Position numbers and translations under genes: made by a program | DNA from: Sycobia sp. Sy_11 | Taxonomy: Eukaryota; Arthropoda; Insecta; Hymenoptera; Epichrysomallidae | DNA: 64,000 bases | Reading direction: 5' to 3' | Assembly (NCBI GenBank): GCA_018907035.1 | Contig: JACCIC010000027.1 | Span: 2,093,501-2,157,500 of the forward strand | In this document: positions 1 through 10,739 of the stretch, one piece after another | Numbering within the stretch: the first letter of the stretch is position 1 | How the letters are laid out: the number at the start of each line of letters is the position of its first letter | Notes under the pieces: generated by a model | Database searches by the model: none | Seen by the model: only the letters and a program-made list of their open reading frames with translations | Told to the model about the DNA's origin: nothing

Positions 1-642
1 ACTCACCTATGAGGGCATACCCACTAAAAACTACCTCCTCAGTGCATTCCCCTCGACTGCTTCCCACAGCTCTGAAAAGAGCTGCAGGTCGGGGTCGGCA
101 GGCGTGCACCGAGGAGACCTTCTCACGATGGCGTAAGTGCAGCCCAGGAATCGTCTATAAGGACATTACTTCTGGGCTGCGCCATCCTATTCGCCCTTGC
201 GGGCTCACACGCCTTCTTCAATTCTTCTTTTGTGGTCCAGGATGGCTTTGCAGAAATTCCAAATCCTGGACCACTTCTAATGACTATCCAGCATCAGCCG
301 GACAATGTTATCAGGCCCACATGGTCCTACGTCTCTCCAAAGGCACTTCCTTTCGAGGCAAAACACCTCGCACTAAAAAAATGTGTGAAGTGCATCGTCT
401 CGGGGAGAGCAACAGTGGGCACAGCTCGGATCCGGTACATTCCCCATCTTGTGGAGATAGGATCGAAACCGATCGTGCCCCGATAAGAGCTACGTGAGGT
501 GGTAATTAACCTCTCCGTGCGACCTCTGGAGCCATGGCTTTAACTGACTGATCAGTCGAGCCGTCCATCGGCTGCGTAGATCCCTCTCCCAGCGCTTCTG
601 CCATTCGGTTATCGTGGCAGCTCTGGCCCAATAAGAGAGAAC
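1..642 (-). mobile_element. R1-clade non-LTR retrotransposon, 3' fragment (ORF2 C-terminus)
   Basis: Read on the minus strand from about 642, one frame gives the end of an R1-type ORF2. It contains ARAATITEWQKRW, then HGEVNYHLT, FRSYLHKM, and a terminal zinc-finger-like CAHC...HTFF-C motif (the first CxxC is near 423-412). This block follows the reverse transcriptase in R1-clade elements. In-frame stops (after HLT, after HTFF, after LDSH and further on) show that the copy is dead. Only the 3' part is present; the window edge cuts off whatever lies at lower coordinates, and the reverse transcriptase is absent above 642. It is a different family from the R1-clade element at 39267-43875, because the two zinc-finger regions differ clearly. 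Identification rests on motif recognition, not on an alignment. Confidence 0.7.
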
Positions 643-2053
643 ATTAATAATAATCACTATGATAATAATAGCAATCGTTCTTTTATTAACAAACTATAAA
701 TTGCTGATTAAATTAAGGTTACCTTTTATATTATTATATATTAATACTATTATTATATACTATAAAGATTGCAATTCTTTTAAAATAAGTATAAGGTGTA
801 ATAACTGGAGACATTCACATAAACATTTTAATCTTAATCTATATATGAAAATATAATAATTATAAATATAATCATAACTGCATACATACTTATTCATAAC
901 TTCGGTAATTTTTGTACTACGATTGCGAATGAGAAATCTATATTCATGTAATTTTGCGAAGATCACAAATAAGCTTATTAATTATGTGTAAAACTACTGC
1001 AATATTGGCAAAAATAAATAATATAAAAATCGTACGAAAATCATTTGTGTACAAGCTGGGAAGCGCTTTCCCACTCTTTCGCACATTTTATCTTGTAGAT
1101 GATGATAAAACTCCGTCCAAGCATCCAATTTGTACAGGGCTCATAGAATAATATATTTTTGTTGAGGGAATTGTTTCCATAAGCTCAATGCACCAACTTT
1201 TGTATATAAAAGGAACTGAAAAAAACGTAGAAGCATCCATTCCTTCCCAGGGAGCAAGAGTGGTATCAACTACGACCACTATCTCTCTTCCCATCTGAGT
1301 ACGCCTTAGAATTCAGAACTCCCGGAAACTCACGTGAATCCGGCAGTAATCCGTCACAATGCATTTTTTTTGTTTTAGAAAAAAATAATTTACATATTCT
1401 TTTAATCACAGTTATTTAATTTTTATTATACTATGCAGATAATAATATAAGTTTACTGGAGCACGAAGAATTTTTTTTCAATCCTAATATTTTATATAAA
1501 TGTCAGGTCTTAAACATGTTATATAAAACAAAATACTATAACACCATCACAGGTATAAAATTAAGTAATCGATATACTTATACATGCACAGATAGAATGA
1601 TTTCTGTAAAGGAATTCTGAACGATATTCCTACTCTTCTATGGACGATATTCTGAACGACATTCTTAAAATTACAGAAAATCCTGTAATATTACTATAGT
1701 AGAATCATCTTAAACTCTTCATAAAATCGTCTCCGTTCCTACAGAACTATAGAAAACTCTTAGAAAATCCTATAGAAATTTTTATATATAAATTTAAATC
1801 CGAAGTACCAGTATAAAATATTATTCACATAATATGATACAGACAAGCGTAGAAAGTAAATAATACACTACGTGAGTCTTACGTAACGCTAACATGTCGA
1901 GTTCGAGAAACATTTTACATTGGTAACGACATCATCGTATTTGAACAGAATAATGCGAGACTGCTGGTTCTACGGGTGTTGCTAGATTATAAAAGCGTAC
2001 GGACATGAATATCGAACAAAATCATAGTCCGGAATTATTTATATTTATTATTA
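643..2053. other. AT-rich spacer with one unassigned small ORF
   Basis: No recognisable gene. A minus-strand ORF at 1294-1088 (68 codons, ATG start) has a less AT-biased composition and includes DTTLAPWEGMDASTFFSVPF, but I recognise no domain, and neither a good splice acceptor nor a good donor frames it. It could be a decayed exon or transposon piece. The rest is low-complexity AT-rich DNA. Confidence 0.35.
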
Positions 2054-2964
2054 AGAGAGAAGATCAATAAGTCCTTAGAAAATCTAAGAAATGGCGCTCG
2101 TAACATCACATCTGGTCTGTTTCTAGTAAGGAACATTCCTCATTAGGTATCGGTCAAAGTTGCAGCCATATTCATCTAGTAGTTTCATTTTTATCGTCAG
2201 TTCAAGTAAATAACTTTTGCTTGCTTAAGAAAATGGAAAAAAGTGAGTTTCGAGCAGTGATTAAACATTTCTATTTAAAAGGCTTAACAATAAAAGAGAT
2301 AAAAGCTGAGTTGGATTCAGTTCATGATACATCTGCCCCTGTTTTTGGCAACAGTTTACAATTGGATAAATGAATTTAAACGTGGCCGAATATCAACAGA
2401 AGATGAACATCGTTCAGGACGTCTCGTAGACGTGAGTACCCCGGAAATGATCGATAAAATCCACGATATGGTGTTATGTAACCGAAGAATAAAATTGCGT
2501 GAAATAGTTAAGGCTACACGGGTTTCAAAAGGTACTGTAGTTTCAGTTTTGCATGATAAGTTGGCTATGAAAAAAATATTTGCGAGATGGGTGACGCGTT
2601 GGCTCTCAACTGAGAACAATCGCAACCGCGTGGTTACGTCCTAAAATTCAGGAATTGAAGTTTGAATTGATAGACCATCCACCATACTCACTTAGATCTG
2701 GTTCCGAATGATTTCTTCTTATTTTTAAATTTAAAAAAAATGGCTCAGCAGACAACAGTTTACGTCAAATGAGGAGGGCGTCGCTCATAGAAATGCTTAT
2801 TTTGAGGAGCTACAGCAATCATACTTTTCTGAAGGCTTAAAAAAATTGGAGGTACATCTGTCAAAGTGTATTGAACTAAAAAGAGATTATGTTGAGAAAT
2901 AAAAAAAAATACCCCAAAAAAATTTTTTTTTATCTATTGCGAAAGACTTATTGACCTGCCCTCG
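2054..2964 (+). mobile_element. mariner-type DNA transposon, family A copy 1, catalytic core deleted
   Basis: The right end reads GACTTATTGACCTGCCCTCG followed by TA. The left end has a diverged inverted version, GATCAATAAGTCCTTAG, preceded by TA. The minus-strand copy at 25998-27161 has the same termini. A transposase relic starts with the ATG at 2233 (MEKSEFRAVIKHFYLKG, an N-terminal helix-turn-helix region). It shifts frame near 2345, continues as ATVYNWINEFKRGR and EDEHRSGR, and runs through the second DNA-binding helix region to about 2640. The frame then jumps to IQELKFELIDHPPYS near 2645-2690, which is the end of the catalytic domain. About 250 bp that should carry the first two acidic residues of the DDD/E triad are missing. 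The element is non-autonomous and dead. Confidence 0.85.
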
Positions 2965-3714
2965 TAACTTCATTAATTTTGTAGTTATCCATTTTATATT
3001 TCAAGAATTGAGATTATCATTATTAGCATTATTATAACCACTAATGATATTTATTCCGATAATACTCAATGCACAAGAACAGTCATATAAATCACCAATG
3101 ATTTTCCGTTTTTGATCTATCACATAAATTTCTTCAACGATGCATTGATTTATTTTTAGAACTTTTACAATATATTTTCTATCTATTAAAATATAGTTAT
3201 TTTATCATCAGTATAGTTTTATTTCAAAAGAATTGAAGTTAATGATTTTGTATTATATTCCGATCTTGAAGGACGGAAGTAAGAGCACCTTGAATAGAAT
3301 CTTATATCAAGTATATCTCATGTTAGACATAAAATTAGTAATTGTGTATATACTAGTTATGTATATATGATGTATCATAAAATAAAAATATAACATTGAC
3401 GAGTTTGGATGATTTTTAGCTATAAAATAATGTAGGAAATACAAGCTGCAGATTATGTACATCTGAATAATCAAGTGCGGCATCGTAGTAAATATCATCA
3501 TCACTCTTGCGACGATCAAAAACATGGCCACGCAAATTCATCGCGACCGATATACAAATCACACTACAACAAATATACCGCGAACACACGAAAGAATTTA
3601 AATGATAATAATTTATTTCTTTCCGTGATACAAGCTTCCGAAATGATCAAAATTATAATATGCTAAACGAATATATTAAATGTAGAATTAACCTAATATT
3701 ATACACGCGATAAA
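2965..3714. other. AT-rich spacer
   Basis: Low-complexity AT-rich DNA. I see no gene, RNA or element signature here. Confidence 0.4.
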
Positions 3715-4075
3715 CATACCGAAAGCAGGCAAAGGTCGCGACGACTTCTGTGGAAGGAAAACCGAAGCGTAGAGATAGAACGCAATACATAGTCTCTCTC
3801 TCTACCACTAAGCTTAAGTACGAAAAGTACGTTAGCGGGCATACACCTCGCGCGGCGAGGAGAGCCGCGCCAAGTGTATAAGGCCGGCGGCAGCTATCCC
3901 CTTCTAATTCATGCCCGCACGTACACTACCGTACTCTTTCGTCGAACGACACGCGCCAGCAGCGAATACTGTGGTAGGGGAACGCGCAAGCCTCTATACT
4001 GGCGCGCGCATTCCAGCATATACAACGGGTGTCCTAAAACGAATTCACCCGCTGTGTTTATTTTATAATTAGAAT
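3715..4075. other. GC-rich segment with hairpin, unassigned (LTR or promoter fragment?)
   Basis: About 360 bp are much richer in G+C than their surroundings. They include a perfect 7-bp stem GCGCGGC/GCCGCGC (3850-3856 and 3864-3870, 7-nt loop) and a TATA-like GTGTATAAG just downstream (about 3874-3882). The composition and hairpin would suit an LTR or promoter, but I could not find matching terminal dinucleotides, a target duplication or a poly(A) signal. The overlapping short ORFs on both strands look like by-products of GC content. Confidence 0.3.
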
Positions 4076-4091
4076 AGAATATTATTAACAC

Positions 4092-4093
<2 letters not shown>

Positions 4094-4132
<39 letters not shown>
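4094..4132. repeat. (TA)n microsatellite
   Basis: Uninterrupted TA dinucleotide run ending in a short TG stretch. Confidence 0.95.
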
Positions 4133-4138
<6 letters not shown>

Positions 4139-4337
4139 ACGCTATCGTATTTATATGAAACAATATCTGTACGCAGTAAATTAACTGCCTTCTTAATTAT
4201 AACTGTGCAAATCATAGTTAATATTAACTATTATTCTTATTATTATTATTATTGTTATTATTAGTAATATTATTATTGTTAATATTATTATTATAAATCG
4301 GCGGCTCATCCGATGTTAGACGAGCGGCGGCGATAAT

Positions 4338-4662
4338 TATAAAAGGGCCTGCAAAAGACAAAATCGGAGAGTTCGTCCAATGAACCGGCTGATCCGAAGT
4401 CGTCTCACTGGAACTCCTCCCGGAGTTCATACCTGTCCAGAGCTCGATAACATACTGACATTAAAAATCCCGACCGAATTATTAACCTGATCTCTGTTGC
4501 GAGACGCTCCTCAAAAGACAGACGATTAATAATTTACCTTTCCTGAAGAGAACGTAATCCTGGTTGCGAGGCGCTCCTCAAAAGACCAGCAGTGCTCTTA
4601 TCCCGTAAAATCTATTACCTCTTAATTCTTGATCCTGGTTGCGAGGAACTCCTCAAAGACCA
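4338..4662 (+). repeat. TATA-like box followed by three diverged copies of a 31-34-bp motif
   Basis: TATAAAAGGG lies at 4338-4347. Downstream, three imperfect copies of a motif with core TTGCGAGGCGCTCCTCAAA occur at 4489-4519, 4557-4588 and 4631-4662, spaced 68 and 74 bp apart. The arrangement of promoter-like box then leader repeats resembles the 5' end of an LTR element, but I could not define the LTR ends or a primer-binding site. No coding sequence is associated. Confidence 0.45.
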
Positions 4663-5227
4663 ACGGAATTAAGTAAACCGTTAATCTTACCTATTACAAT
4701 CAAACCCTATCGTTGAAATTCCCCACGTGGAAACTAGTGCCTGGTCTTTCGTGCGGGAACCAACACCGAATTATTAACATTGCGGAAATTAGCGCGCGTT
4801 CAAAAAAAATATATTATTATTATTTTGTAAATCTAGCTTATTAAGTTTTGCATTAAGTATATTAAGTAATCGTTTTGCTTTATTTTTTGTTACAGAGCCA
4901 TGGCTGAGTGCGGAATCTTTATTTTTTAATAAACTTATATTTTTTGTTATAAAAAATATACTGTGTTCGATTAAGTTATTTTTCGGATCCACCGTCTAAT
5001 TCCGAATATACTTCCTCCCCTCTCAAATTACCCAGGAAAATACCGCGTAAGCTATCCCGAGGGGGATAGGAACGTTACACTCTTTTTAATTTTTTTTCGA
5101 CTTTCAGAAGAAACTCTTTGGATATGATTTTTACTCTTCTCTTTTCTATAAAAAACAATATTTGATAATGATTACACTTAAATTTTGGAAATATTTTATT
5201 GTGTTTTATATGATATAATTTCCTACT

Positions 5228-5700
5228 CAGTGCCGTATTTAAGCTTGGGAGTGCTCGAGGCACTTTTTTGTGGGGGCCCTCCGATGAGGGTTTTAAAATC
5301 ACATACGATATAATTTTTATAATATAATTTTTTATTGCATATATAAACTAATTTATTTATCTAAACGTATAGATTTTTAGTAAATATATATATATATATA
5401 TATATATCTTTAAATAGTTGAAAATTAAATAAAAATCATGAAATAAAGCATTTTCGCTCGTTTTTCAGCAAATATATTTACTATATAATCAATATTTATA
5501 TGACGCATAATGCCTCTTTCCATACTTATTGTAGTCAAACGATTTAGCCGATTTTCAGTCATTGACATCCTCCAGGCATTATTCGCTAAATTTAAATTTC
5601 GAGAGCGACTGTTCTACGGTATAATTGCTTATAATTAGAGTTAAATATGTTTTTAAAATTAATTGCATATTTGGAAACGTCTACGGTGCTCCATTTTCAG
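5228..5700 (-). mobile_element. hAT-superfamily DNA transposon, 3' end with transposase C-terminus
   Basis: A terminal sequence CAGTGCCGTATTTAAGCTTG begins at 5228, with the CAG start and GGGGGCCC-rich interior typical of hAT ends. Read on the minus strand, the DNA inside it gives TENRLNRLTTISMERGIMRH followed by INIDYIVNIFAEKRAK (about 5560-5440). That is the hAT dimerisation domain at the very C-terminus of the transposase. Just upstream, in another frame, is YTVEQSLSKFKFSE with stops, matching the expected SFS-K block and showing frameshift decay. The rest of the transposase and the 5' terminal inverted repeat are missing; the homology stops around 5700, where a SINE begins shortly afterwards. 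Confidence 0.7.
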
Positions 5701-5730
5701 TAATCAATTAAAAAATATCTTGATCGACAC

Positions 5731-5940
5731 GTCGAGGCCTACGATGGCTCGATCGCTAGAGCGAAAGACTAGTAACTTGGTGATCCGAGTTCAAATCCCG
5801 GTCTCGGCCGATTGACACAGGTACCGCTTTAATAATTTACATGTGCTTTGTTTACAAACACATCGTAGACCTCAGTCTCTGATTAGCACCGATATTTGGA
5901 AGCATAAATAGAGTGATGTTAAAAAACATAAAAAAAAACA
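5731..5940 (+). repeat. tRNA-derived SINE, copy 1
   Basis: The head is tRNA-like. CGAGGCC at about 5732 can pair with GGTCTCG near 5800. A D-arm-like GGCTC...GAGC carries a box A at about 5744-5762, and a box B matching the GGTTCRANTCC consensus (GAGTTCAAATCCC) lies at 5787-5799. The anticodon stem is poor, so this is not a working tRNA. The body continues with GGCCGATTGACACAG and TGTGCTTTGTTTACAAAC and ends in an A-rich tail (about 5918-5940). A diverged second copy on the minus strand at 59165-59357 matches along the head and body, which supports a retroposed family rather than a single tRNA gene. Confidence 0.75.
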
Positions 5941-6709
5941 TTGTATAAGTTAAAATTATTTTTATAGATATCTGGTAACCTTTTATTACTTTGTTGTATT
6001 TCAAAAGAAGTTAAGTTATTGAAGTTTGATAAGTACCGTAGAGTAGCTCCATCATGTTATATGCTTAATTACTTTGATCTAAAGAAGGTGGGAATTTATT
6101 TTACTTAATGCGCGAAAGCGTTTTTGGACAAAATTGTTGTTTAAAAATTTATTAACAAATGTTTGTTAATAACAGTTAATAAAAAAATTTATTAATAAAA
6201 GTTTTGAAGCTTATTTTTCACACTTCAAAGTTTATTTTTCGCATATCAATGATGGTAATCGAACTTTACAATACATAAAATTGTTCGTTATTGTTTGAAA
6301 AAGTACAAAGTAGCACCCTTTTTCTGATTAAATTACTCCTGTCTGTAATAGCTAATGAGAAGTCTAAATGTGAAATGAGAGGACTAAGAAGACATGAAAA
6401 ATAAAATATCGAACACGGCTGGAATAATAAGATAAAACGGTCTAGTAAAAATCAGTAGACTAAAAAATATGATTTGAGCAGACTCGACGTGACACTTTTA
6501 ACGAATTTAAAGTGTTTGTGCAGTTTAAAAAGTCGCAGGTGAGGGATGTAGAAAAAGTTTCAAATTATTTCTTATGATTATATGATAAGGAGCGTGTAGA
6601 TATATTCACATGAAAATAAAAAATAGTGAAGTTATTGTTAACTAGAGTAGACACACACACAGTAGTGGAACTGTGAAATGCATGCTGGAGACGAATCTAA
6701 TAAAAAAAG

Positions 6710-6812
<103 letters not shown>

Positions 6813-7084
6813 ATAGGAAATATATAGCAAAAAGTTCTGTAGTAAAACGCTTCAAAAGTTCAGTCAAATTTTTTAAGACCCTTTATGTATAGTAAAACGC
6901 TTTAATATAATAATAACCTCTGATAATATACAGTATAATTAGGTACAATTATAACAGTGCATCATTTGCAATAAGTAAGGTTGGAGATGTACATAAATAT
7001 GTAGGATTCGTGCACTTTCACGCAACGCCGCCTACGCGTCGGCATATAAATAGCGCGAAGTAGTGATGAAAAGAACTACTTGTT

Positions 7085-7315
7085 AATAACAATATAACAA
7101 TTTATTCACAAAGGTGCGGTATTACAGTATAGTAGCCGATGCTTGTGGACGCGGAGTCTTCCGTACAGGCAATGCTGAGGTGCGGCCGCTGCCGCGTGCC
7201 TCGTTGTTCGCGGCCCCCTCCATGCCGTCGGGGCACCGCTGCTGTATATTCCATGCGCCGTAGCACGTACGGCGCATGCACGTCGCTATGAGGGACTTGT
7301 GCTCGTGCACAGTCC
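7085..7315 (-). CDS. Candidate 3'-terminal exon with poly(A) signal, product unknown
   Basis: A GC-rich patch in AT-rich DNA. On the minus strand an open frame runs to a TAA stop at 7124-7122, giving GTVHEHKSLIATCMRRTCYG, then AWNIQQRCPDGMEGAANNEA and a basic, Ser/Ala/Pro-rich tail. TTTGTAG just before 7315 would serve as a splice acceptor. The codon frame would need one base from an upstream exon. An AATAAA lies only 15 nt past the stop (7106-7101). The first part is Cys-containing, but I recognise no family. No upstream exon could be linked with confidence. Alternatives are a fragment of a mobile element or a chance frame; RNA evidence would decide. Confidence 0.3.
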
Positions 7316-8549
7316 CTACAAATACTTCTCTTCCTTTAGAAGTATGTAAAAAACTTTTTAAAAATATGTGCAATGTTTGAGAAACATAATGATCTTTAGC
7401 AATTTTTCTTGTTATTTCAAGATTTTCTGAGGATGTAAGTTAAATATGTTAAACATTTTATATCACTGAAAAATAAGGTATTGATAACATTGTTTTTTTT
7501 TAGTTACTACATTTATTTCAAAACTATGAACTATACAATATATCACAAAGATTTAGAATTTTTAAATAATATAAAAGGAGCATGCACAACGTAAGTGCAT
7601 TGTAAATAACGCTATTTATACGCAATATAAAAGTATTGAACAGTTGAATATAAGTCCTTTTTATGAATGCTAAGTACATTAAATATGCACATGTCAAACT
7701 GAGTATTTTAAAAATAACTATGCACAAAACAATATTATTCGAGTAGGTTAGCGTATAAGTGGTACATCTGGATAAAAGCTTTTATTATATATAATAATAA
7801 GAGATAATATTAATGAAAAAGAAGCGTAAGCATCTAAAGATATTTTTATCCTTCATTAAAAATAAAAACTTAATATTTTTTTTTACATTTGGTACGATGG
7901 CTATTCTATATTTTCTTTAGGGGATGGATGGATTAATATATAAACATATAGCTAATAAAACGATGTTAGATAATGCTACAGAAGACATGAAAACAAAAAA
8001 CAGTATTTCATCAAAGTTAGCTTCACAATTGACATACTCGAGTTTTAAACAAAGTAATTAATTTTTTTTAAGTTCTGTTACATTTTTACATTTTTCTTCA
8101 AGTAAAAAATTTGAAAAGAAAATTTATATTATAATTATTGATGTGCAAATATCATTTGTATAACATTTATATTGTGCATACATTAAATATATGCATTTCC
8201 TCTTTGCATGATATAAATTATTGTAACTTTGAAGTTAACATTTTCTAACATTTATTGCGATTTATAATACATTTATTGATAATAAGGTATTTATAGTTTG
8301 TAGTACTATAGACTACTTTAAATGATTATTCAAAGTATAAACCTTATAATAAGAATTATTAATTCTAATATTTTATCATCATCATCAGCATCGTTATAGT
8401 ATATTCATTTTATCATTTACACATAATTTTTAGTTATTCTTAATGGAAAAGTATTGTTAAAAATTAAATGCCTTTTATAATATATATGTTATTTTATATA
8501 TTCCTTCTCTTTTTCCATTCTATGACTGTTGCCCTAAACATAAATGTTT

Positions 8550-8827
8550 ATTCATAAACTTTGCTAATGTACAACTTATACCCTGTGGTATAACTTAACG
8601 TATATTTACGTAATTTTAATCGTTTCATTTTATGCTCTTTTAATAATATAGAAAATTTTTTCAAATTTCATTATGAATAAAATTTTTTAAATAACAACTT
8701 TACTTATGTGCATATAATTGTGAATAATAACACAAAAAATAAACAATAGAGTATAAGACCTTTCATAAATTACAGACCATACCATTTTTTTCAATATATT
8801 CATCAGGTTGTTGCATATATTATATAT
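8550..8827 (-). pseudogene. Copia reverse transcriptase relic, downstream part (copia A)
   Basis: On the minus strand just below 8827 the frame reads YMQQPDEYIEKNGMVCNL, the block that follows the first catalytic motif of copia reverse transcriptase (usual form: IYMKQPxGF...VCKLxKSLYGLKQ). A stop follows NL, and later sequence (KEHKMKRLKL, about 8620-8590) is only weakly recognisable. The preceding residues of the same protein lie at 10024-10110, on the far side of the GC-rich insertion, so the two pieces were once continuous. No YVDD or RNase H could be found below 8550. Confidence 0.65.
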
Positions 8828-9351
8828 TGTAACGGGGTGGGTTCGGTTGTACGAACTCCCGTTCGAATATCGACGCGCGGCCGTTCCCGTATGGCCCGCG
8901 CGCAACCCACGTAGCTCTTGCTTTTCGCCGTGCGGGGAATTTACACCCGACGGCAGCGGAGTCTCGGCGCGCCGCGACGCGTCGGCCCGTTACAATGAAA
9001 GAAGTCGGCCCGTGAATACGCGGGCTTACTCATCTGACTCATGCGCGGTGCTCTGGTAGCGAGCACTACGTCCGCAGCAAGCTCAGATCGCACGGCAAAA
9101 GGACTTCGCCGTGCCCGCGGAGGCGGGGGGATCCTGCGTTCAATATCGACGAGATGCTAGAAAACAGTCAGGGAAAATAGGAGTCGGGAATGAAAGCGAA
9201 GGGAAAGAAAGCGCGGAAATAGACGCAGACGTATTAACGAAGTACGGAATTCATTTAACAGCGCAGGCTCTCCTCGAACAAGCTCAAAAGTCGCGGAACT
9301 CGCGCGCCTACGGCAAAAAACTGGAAGAACGCGAGCCGCAATACGCGCACA

Positions 9352-9398
<47 letters not shown>

Positions 9399-10023
9399 TC
9401 GTCCGCCCGCTGGCGGGTCGCCTCGCAAAGGCGGACACGAACGGACTCACCTGTGTGAGAAGGGGCGTCCCCCAGGAATATCGGCGTCGACGCCGGACTA
9501 CGCTCACAACCACTCGCGGGTGCAGAACGGCAGCGGTCCGCCTGCACCGTCTGCGCAGATGCCGCACGAACGCGAATACTTGTTCCGACGGCACTCGACG
9601 GGGGCACGCGTAGCAGGGCCTCCTGCTTGGGTCGTTGGCGCTGGCAGCCGCTGGCTCTTGCGGGCGTCTTCGCGGTCTTGCCTGCACTTGCTTCGCGACG
9701 CCCTGGGACGCGTCATTACGCATGGCGTGGGCTTTTGCGCGAGCACGGGCGTTCTCCCGTATCGTCTCGAACACGTGCGTGAAGCCCGGAAATCAAAACC
9801 TTCTTCCTCTACGCGGCTCGGACGCACGTGGCTTCCTTCTCCTCTCTCGAGACACGACTCAAAAAACGAAAAATACTCTCCTCTCCGCGACGGCTCCGCT
9901 CCCCCTCTCCCCGCTCTGCTCTCTTTCGCCGGCCGGTCGGCCGGTCGCATCGAGGTCGCGCAATGTTTACGTTTAGCGCACGCCGCGGCAGACGAGTCGC
10001 ATTTCAGCTGCGGCCTCGTCATA
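8828..10023. mobile_element. GC-rich 1.2-kb insertion splitting copia A, class unknown
   Basis: This is a CpG-rich block that interrupts a copia reverse transcriptase frame. The copia protein breaks off at NDHLSKYI above it and resumes at YMQQPDEYI below it. The block starts TGTAACGGGG at 8828 and ends GTCATA at 10023, which could be a decayed GTTACA. Both sides carry ATAT (8824-8827, 10024-10027), consistent with a 4-bp target duplication. Ends and target duplication resemble an LTR of the type at 55354-55924, but no TATA box or AATAAA was seen on either strand. Overlapping frames on both strands look like GC artefacts; the longest start with non-ATG codons. It contains a (CT)n run. Confidence 0.5.
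9352..9392. repeat. (CT)n microsatellite
   Basis: CT dinucleotide run ending in CACACA, inside the GC-rich insertion. Confidence 0.95.
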
Positions 10024-10580
10024 ATATATATTTAGAAAGATGATCATTTAAAAAAGTACTCTTTGCATCAAAATTCTTGATGATCATGTTTTTATTACCT
10101 GCTATAGTAAAAAAAATACAAAAAGTATTCTGTCTTACTAGCGGTACAAAACTTTGTTTTAATCGTCGCTGTACTTCTGTGAAAAACCACAAGCAACAAG
10201 GCGAGTTTTATAGCGTTCAATTTTTCCTTCGGCATTTCTTTTCGCCTTAGAAAACAAATGCATGAAATTATTTTCCGTTCACTAGGCTTAGGGACGATGG
10301 TCCATATTTTATTTTACTGCGATCATTACCTCGTCGAATGGCTTTACCCCAATATTTTTTTGCTAAACTTGTATCGAGTAACATGCATCTCGTTATATCA
10401 AATAAATTCTGTTCTTTTATTCCGTTACTTAAATCTTCTGTGCCGAGTAAGAGTCGGTATACTGTACACAGATTCCTTTCTTTTTGTACATTTTCTCAAA
10501 TGTATATTTATATCCATAGTCGATTATTGAAGAGTTTAATGGCACATTATTGAATTCTCTTCTATTGTTCTTTATTTGTG
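10024..10580 (-). pseudogene. Copia integrase/reverse transcriptase relic, upstream part (copia A)
   Basis: On the minus strand from about 10580, broken frames give the end of a copia integrase core (KKKGICVQYT, then TRCMLLDTSLAKKYWGKAIR). After an internal deletion comes the start of the reverse transcriptase: KAKRNAEGKIERYKTRLVAC, GFSQKYSDD, then VRQNTFCIFFTIAGNKNMII and NFDAKSTFLNDHLSKYI. The last segment holds the first RT catalytic motif. Stops and frameshifts are frequent and the linker between integrase and RT is missing. The frame stops at the GC-rich insertion and continues below 8828. Gag and protease are not found at higher coordinates. Confidence 0.75.
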
Positions 10581-10739
10581 ATTTTTAAGTTTTATTTTTA
10601 TATATAATAAACCATCATATATGGAGGTAATTAAATAACATCAACTAACAATTGGTTTCCATAGAAAAGTTCAGCAAAAACACGTCTGATACAAGTAGAC
10701 TCGATTTGCCAAATAAAGGGTTGAAAAGAAAAATTTAAT

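Noticed and set aside
9..497. 162-codon plus-strand ORF at the window start
   Set aside because: It is antisense to a recognisable R1-clade ORF2 C-terminus on the minus strand.
5732..5810. A functional tRNA gene
   Set aside because: Box A and box B are present, but the anticodon stem is poor and the sequence continues into a conserved body and A-rich tail shared with a second copy, so it is the head of a SINE.
9451..10022. Minus-strand first exon ending in a CACAG/GTGAGT donor in the GC-rich block
   Set aside because: The donor is canonical, but the block is an insertion within a copia reverse transcriptase, several overlapping frames are open on both strands because of GC content, and the best frame begins with GTG, not ATG.
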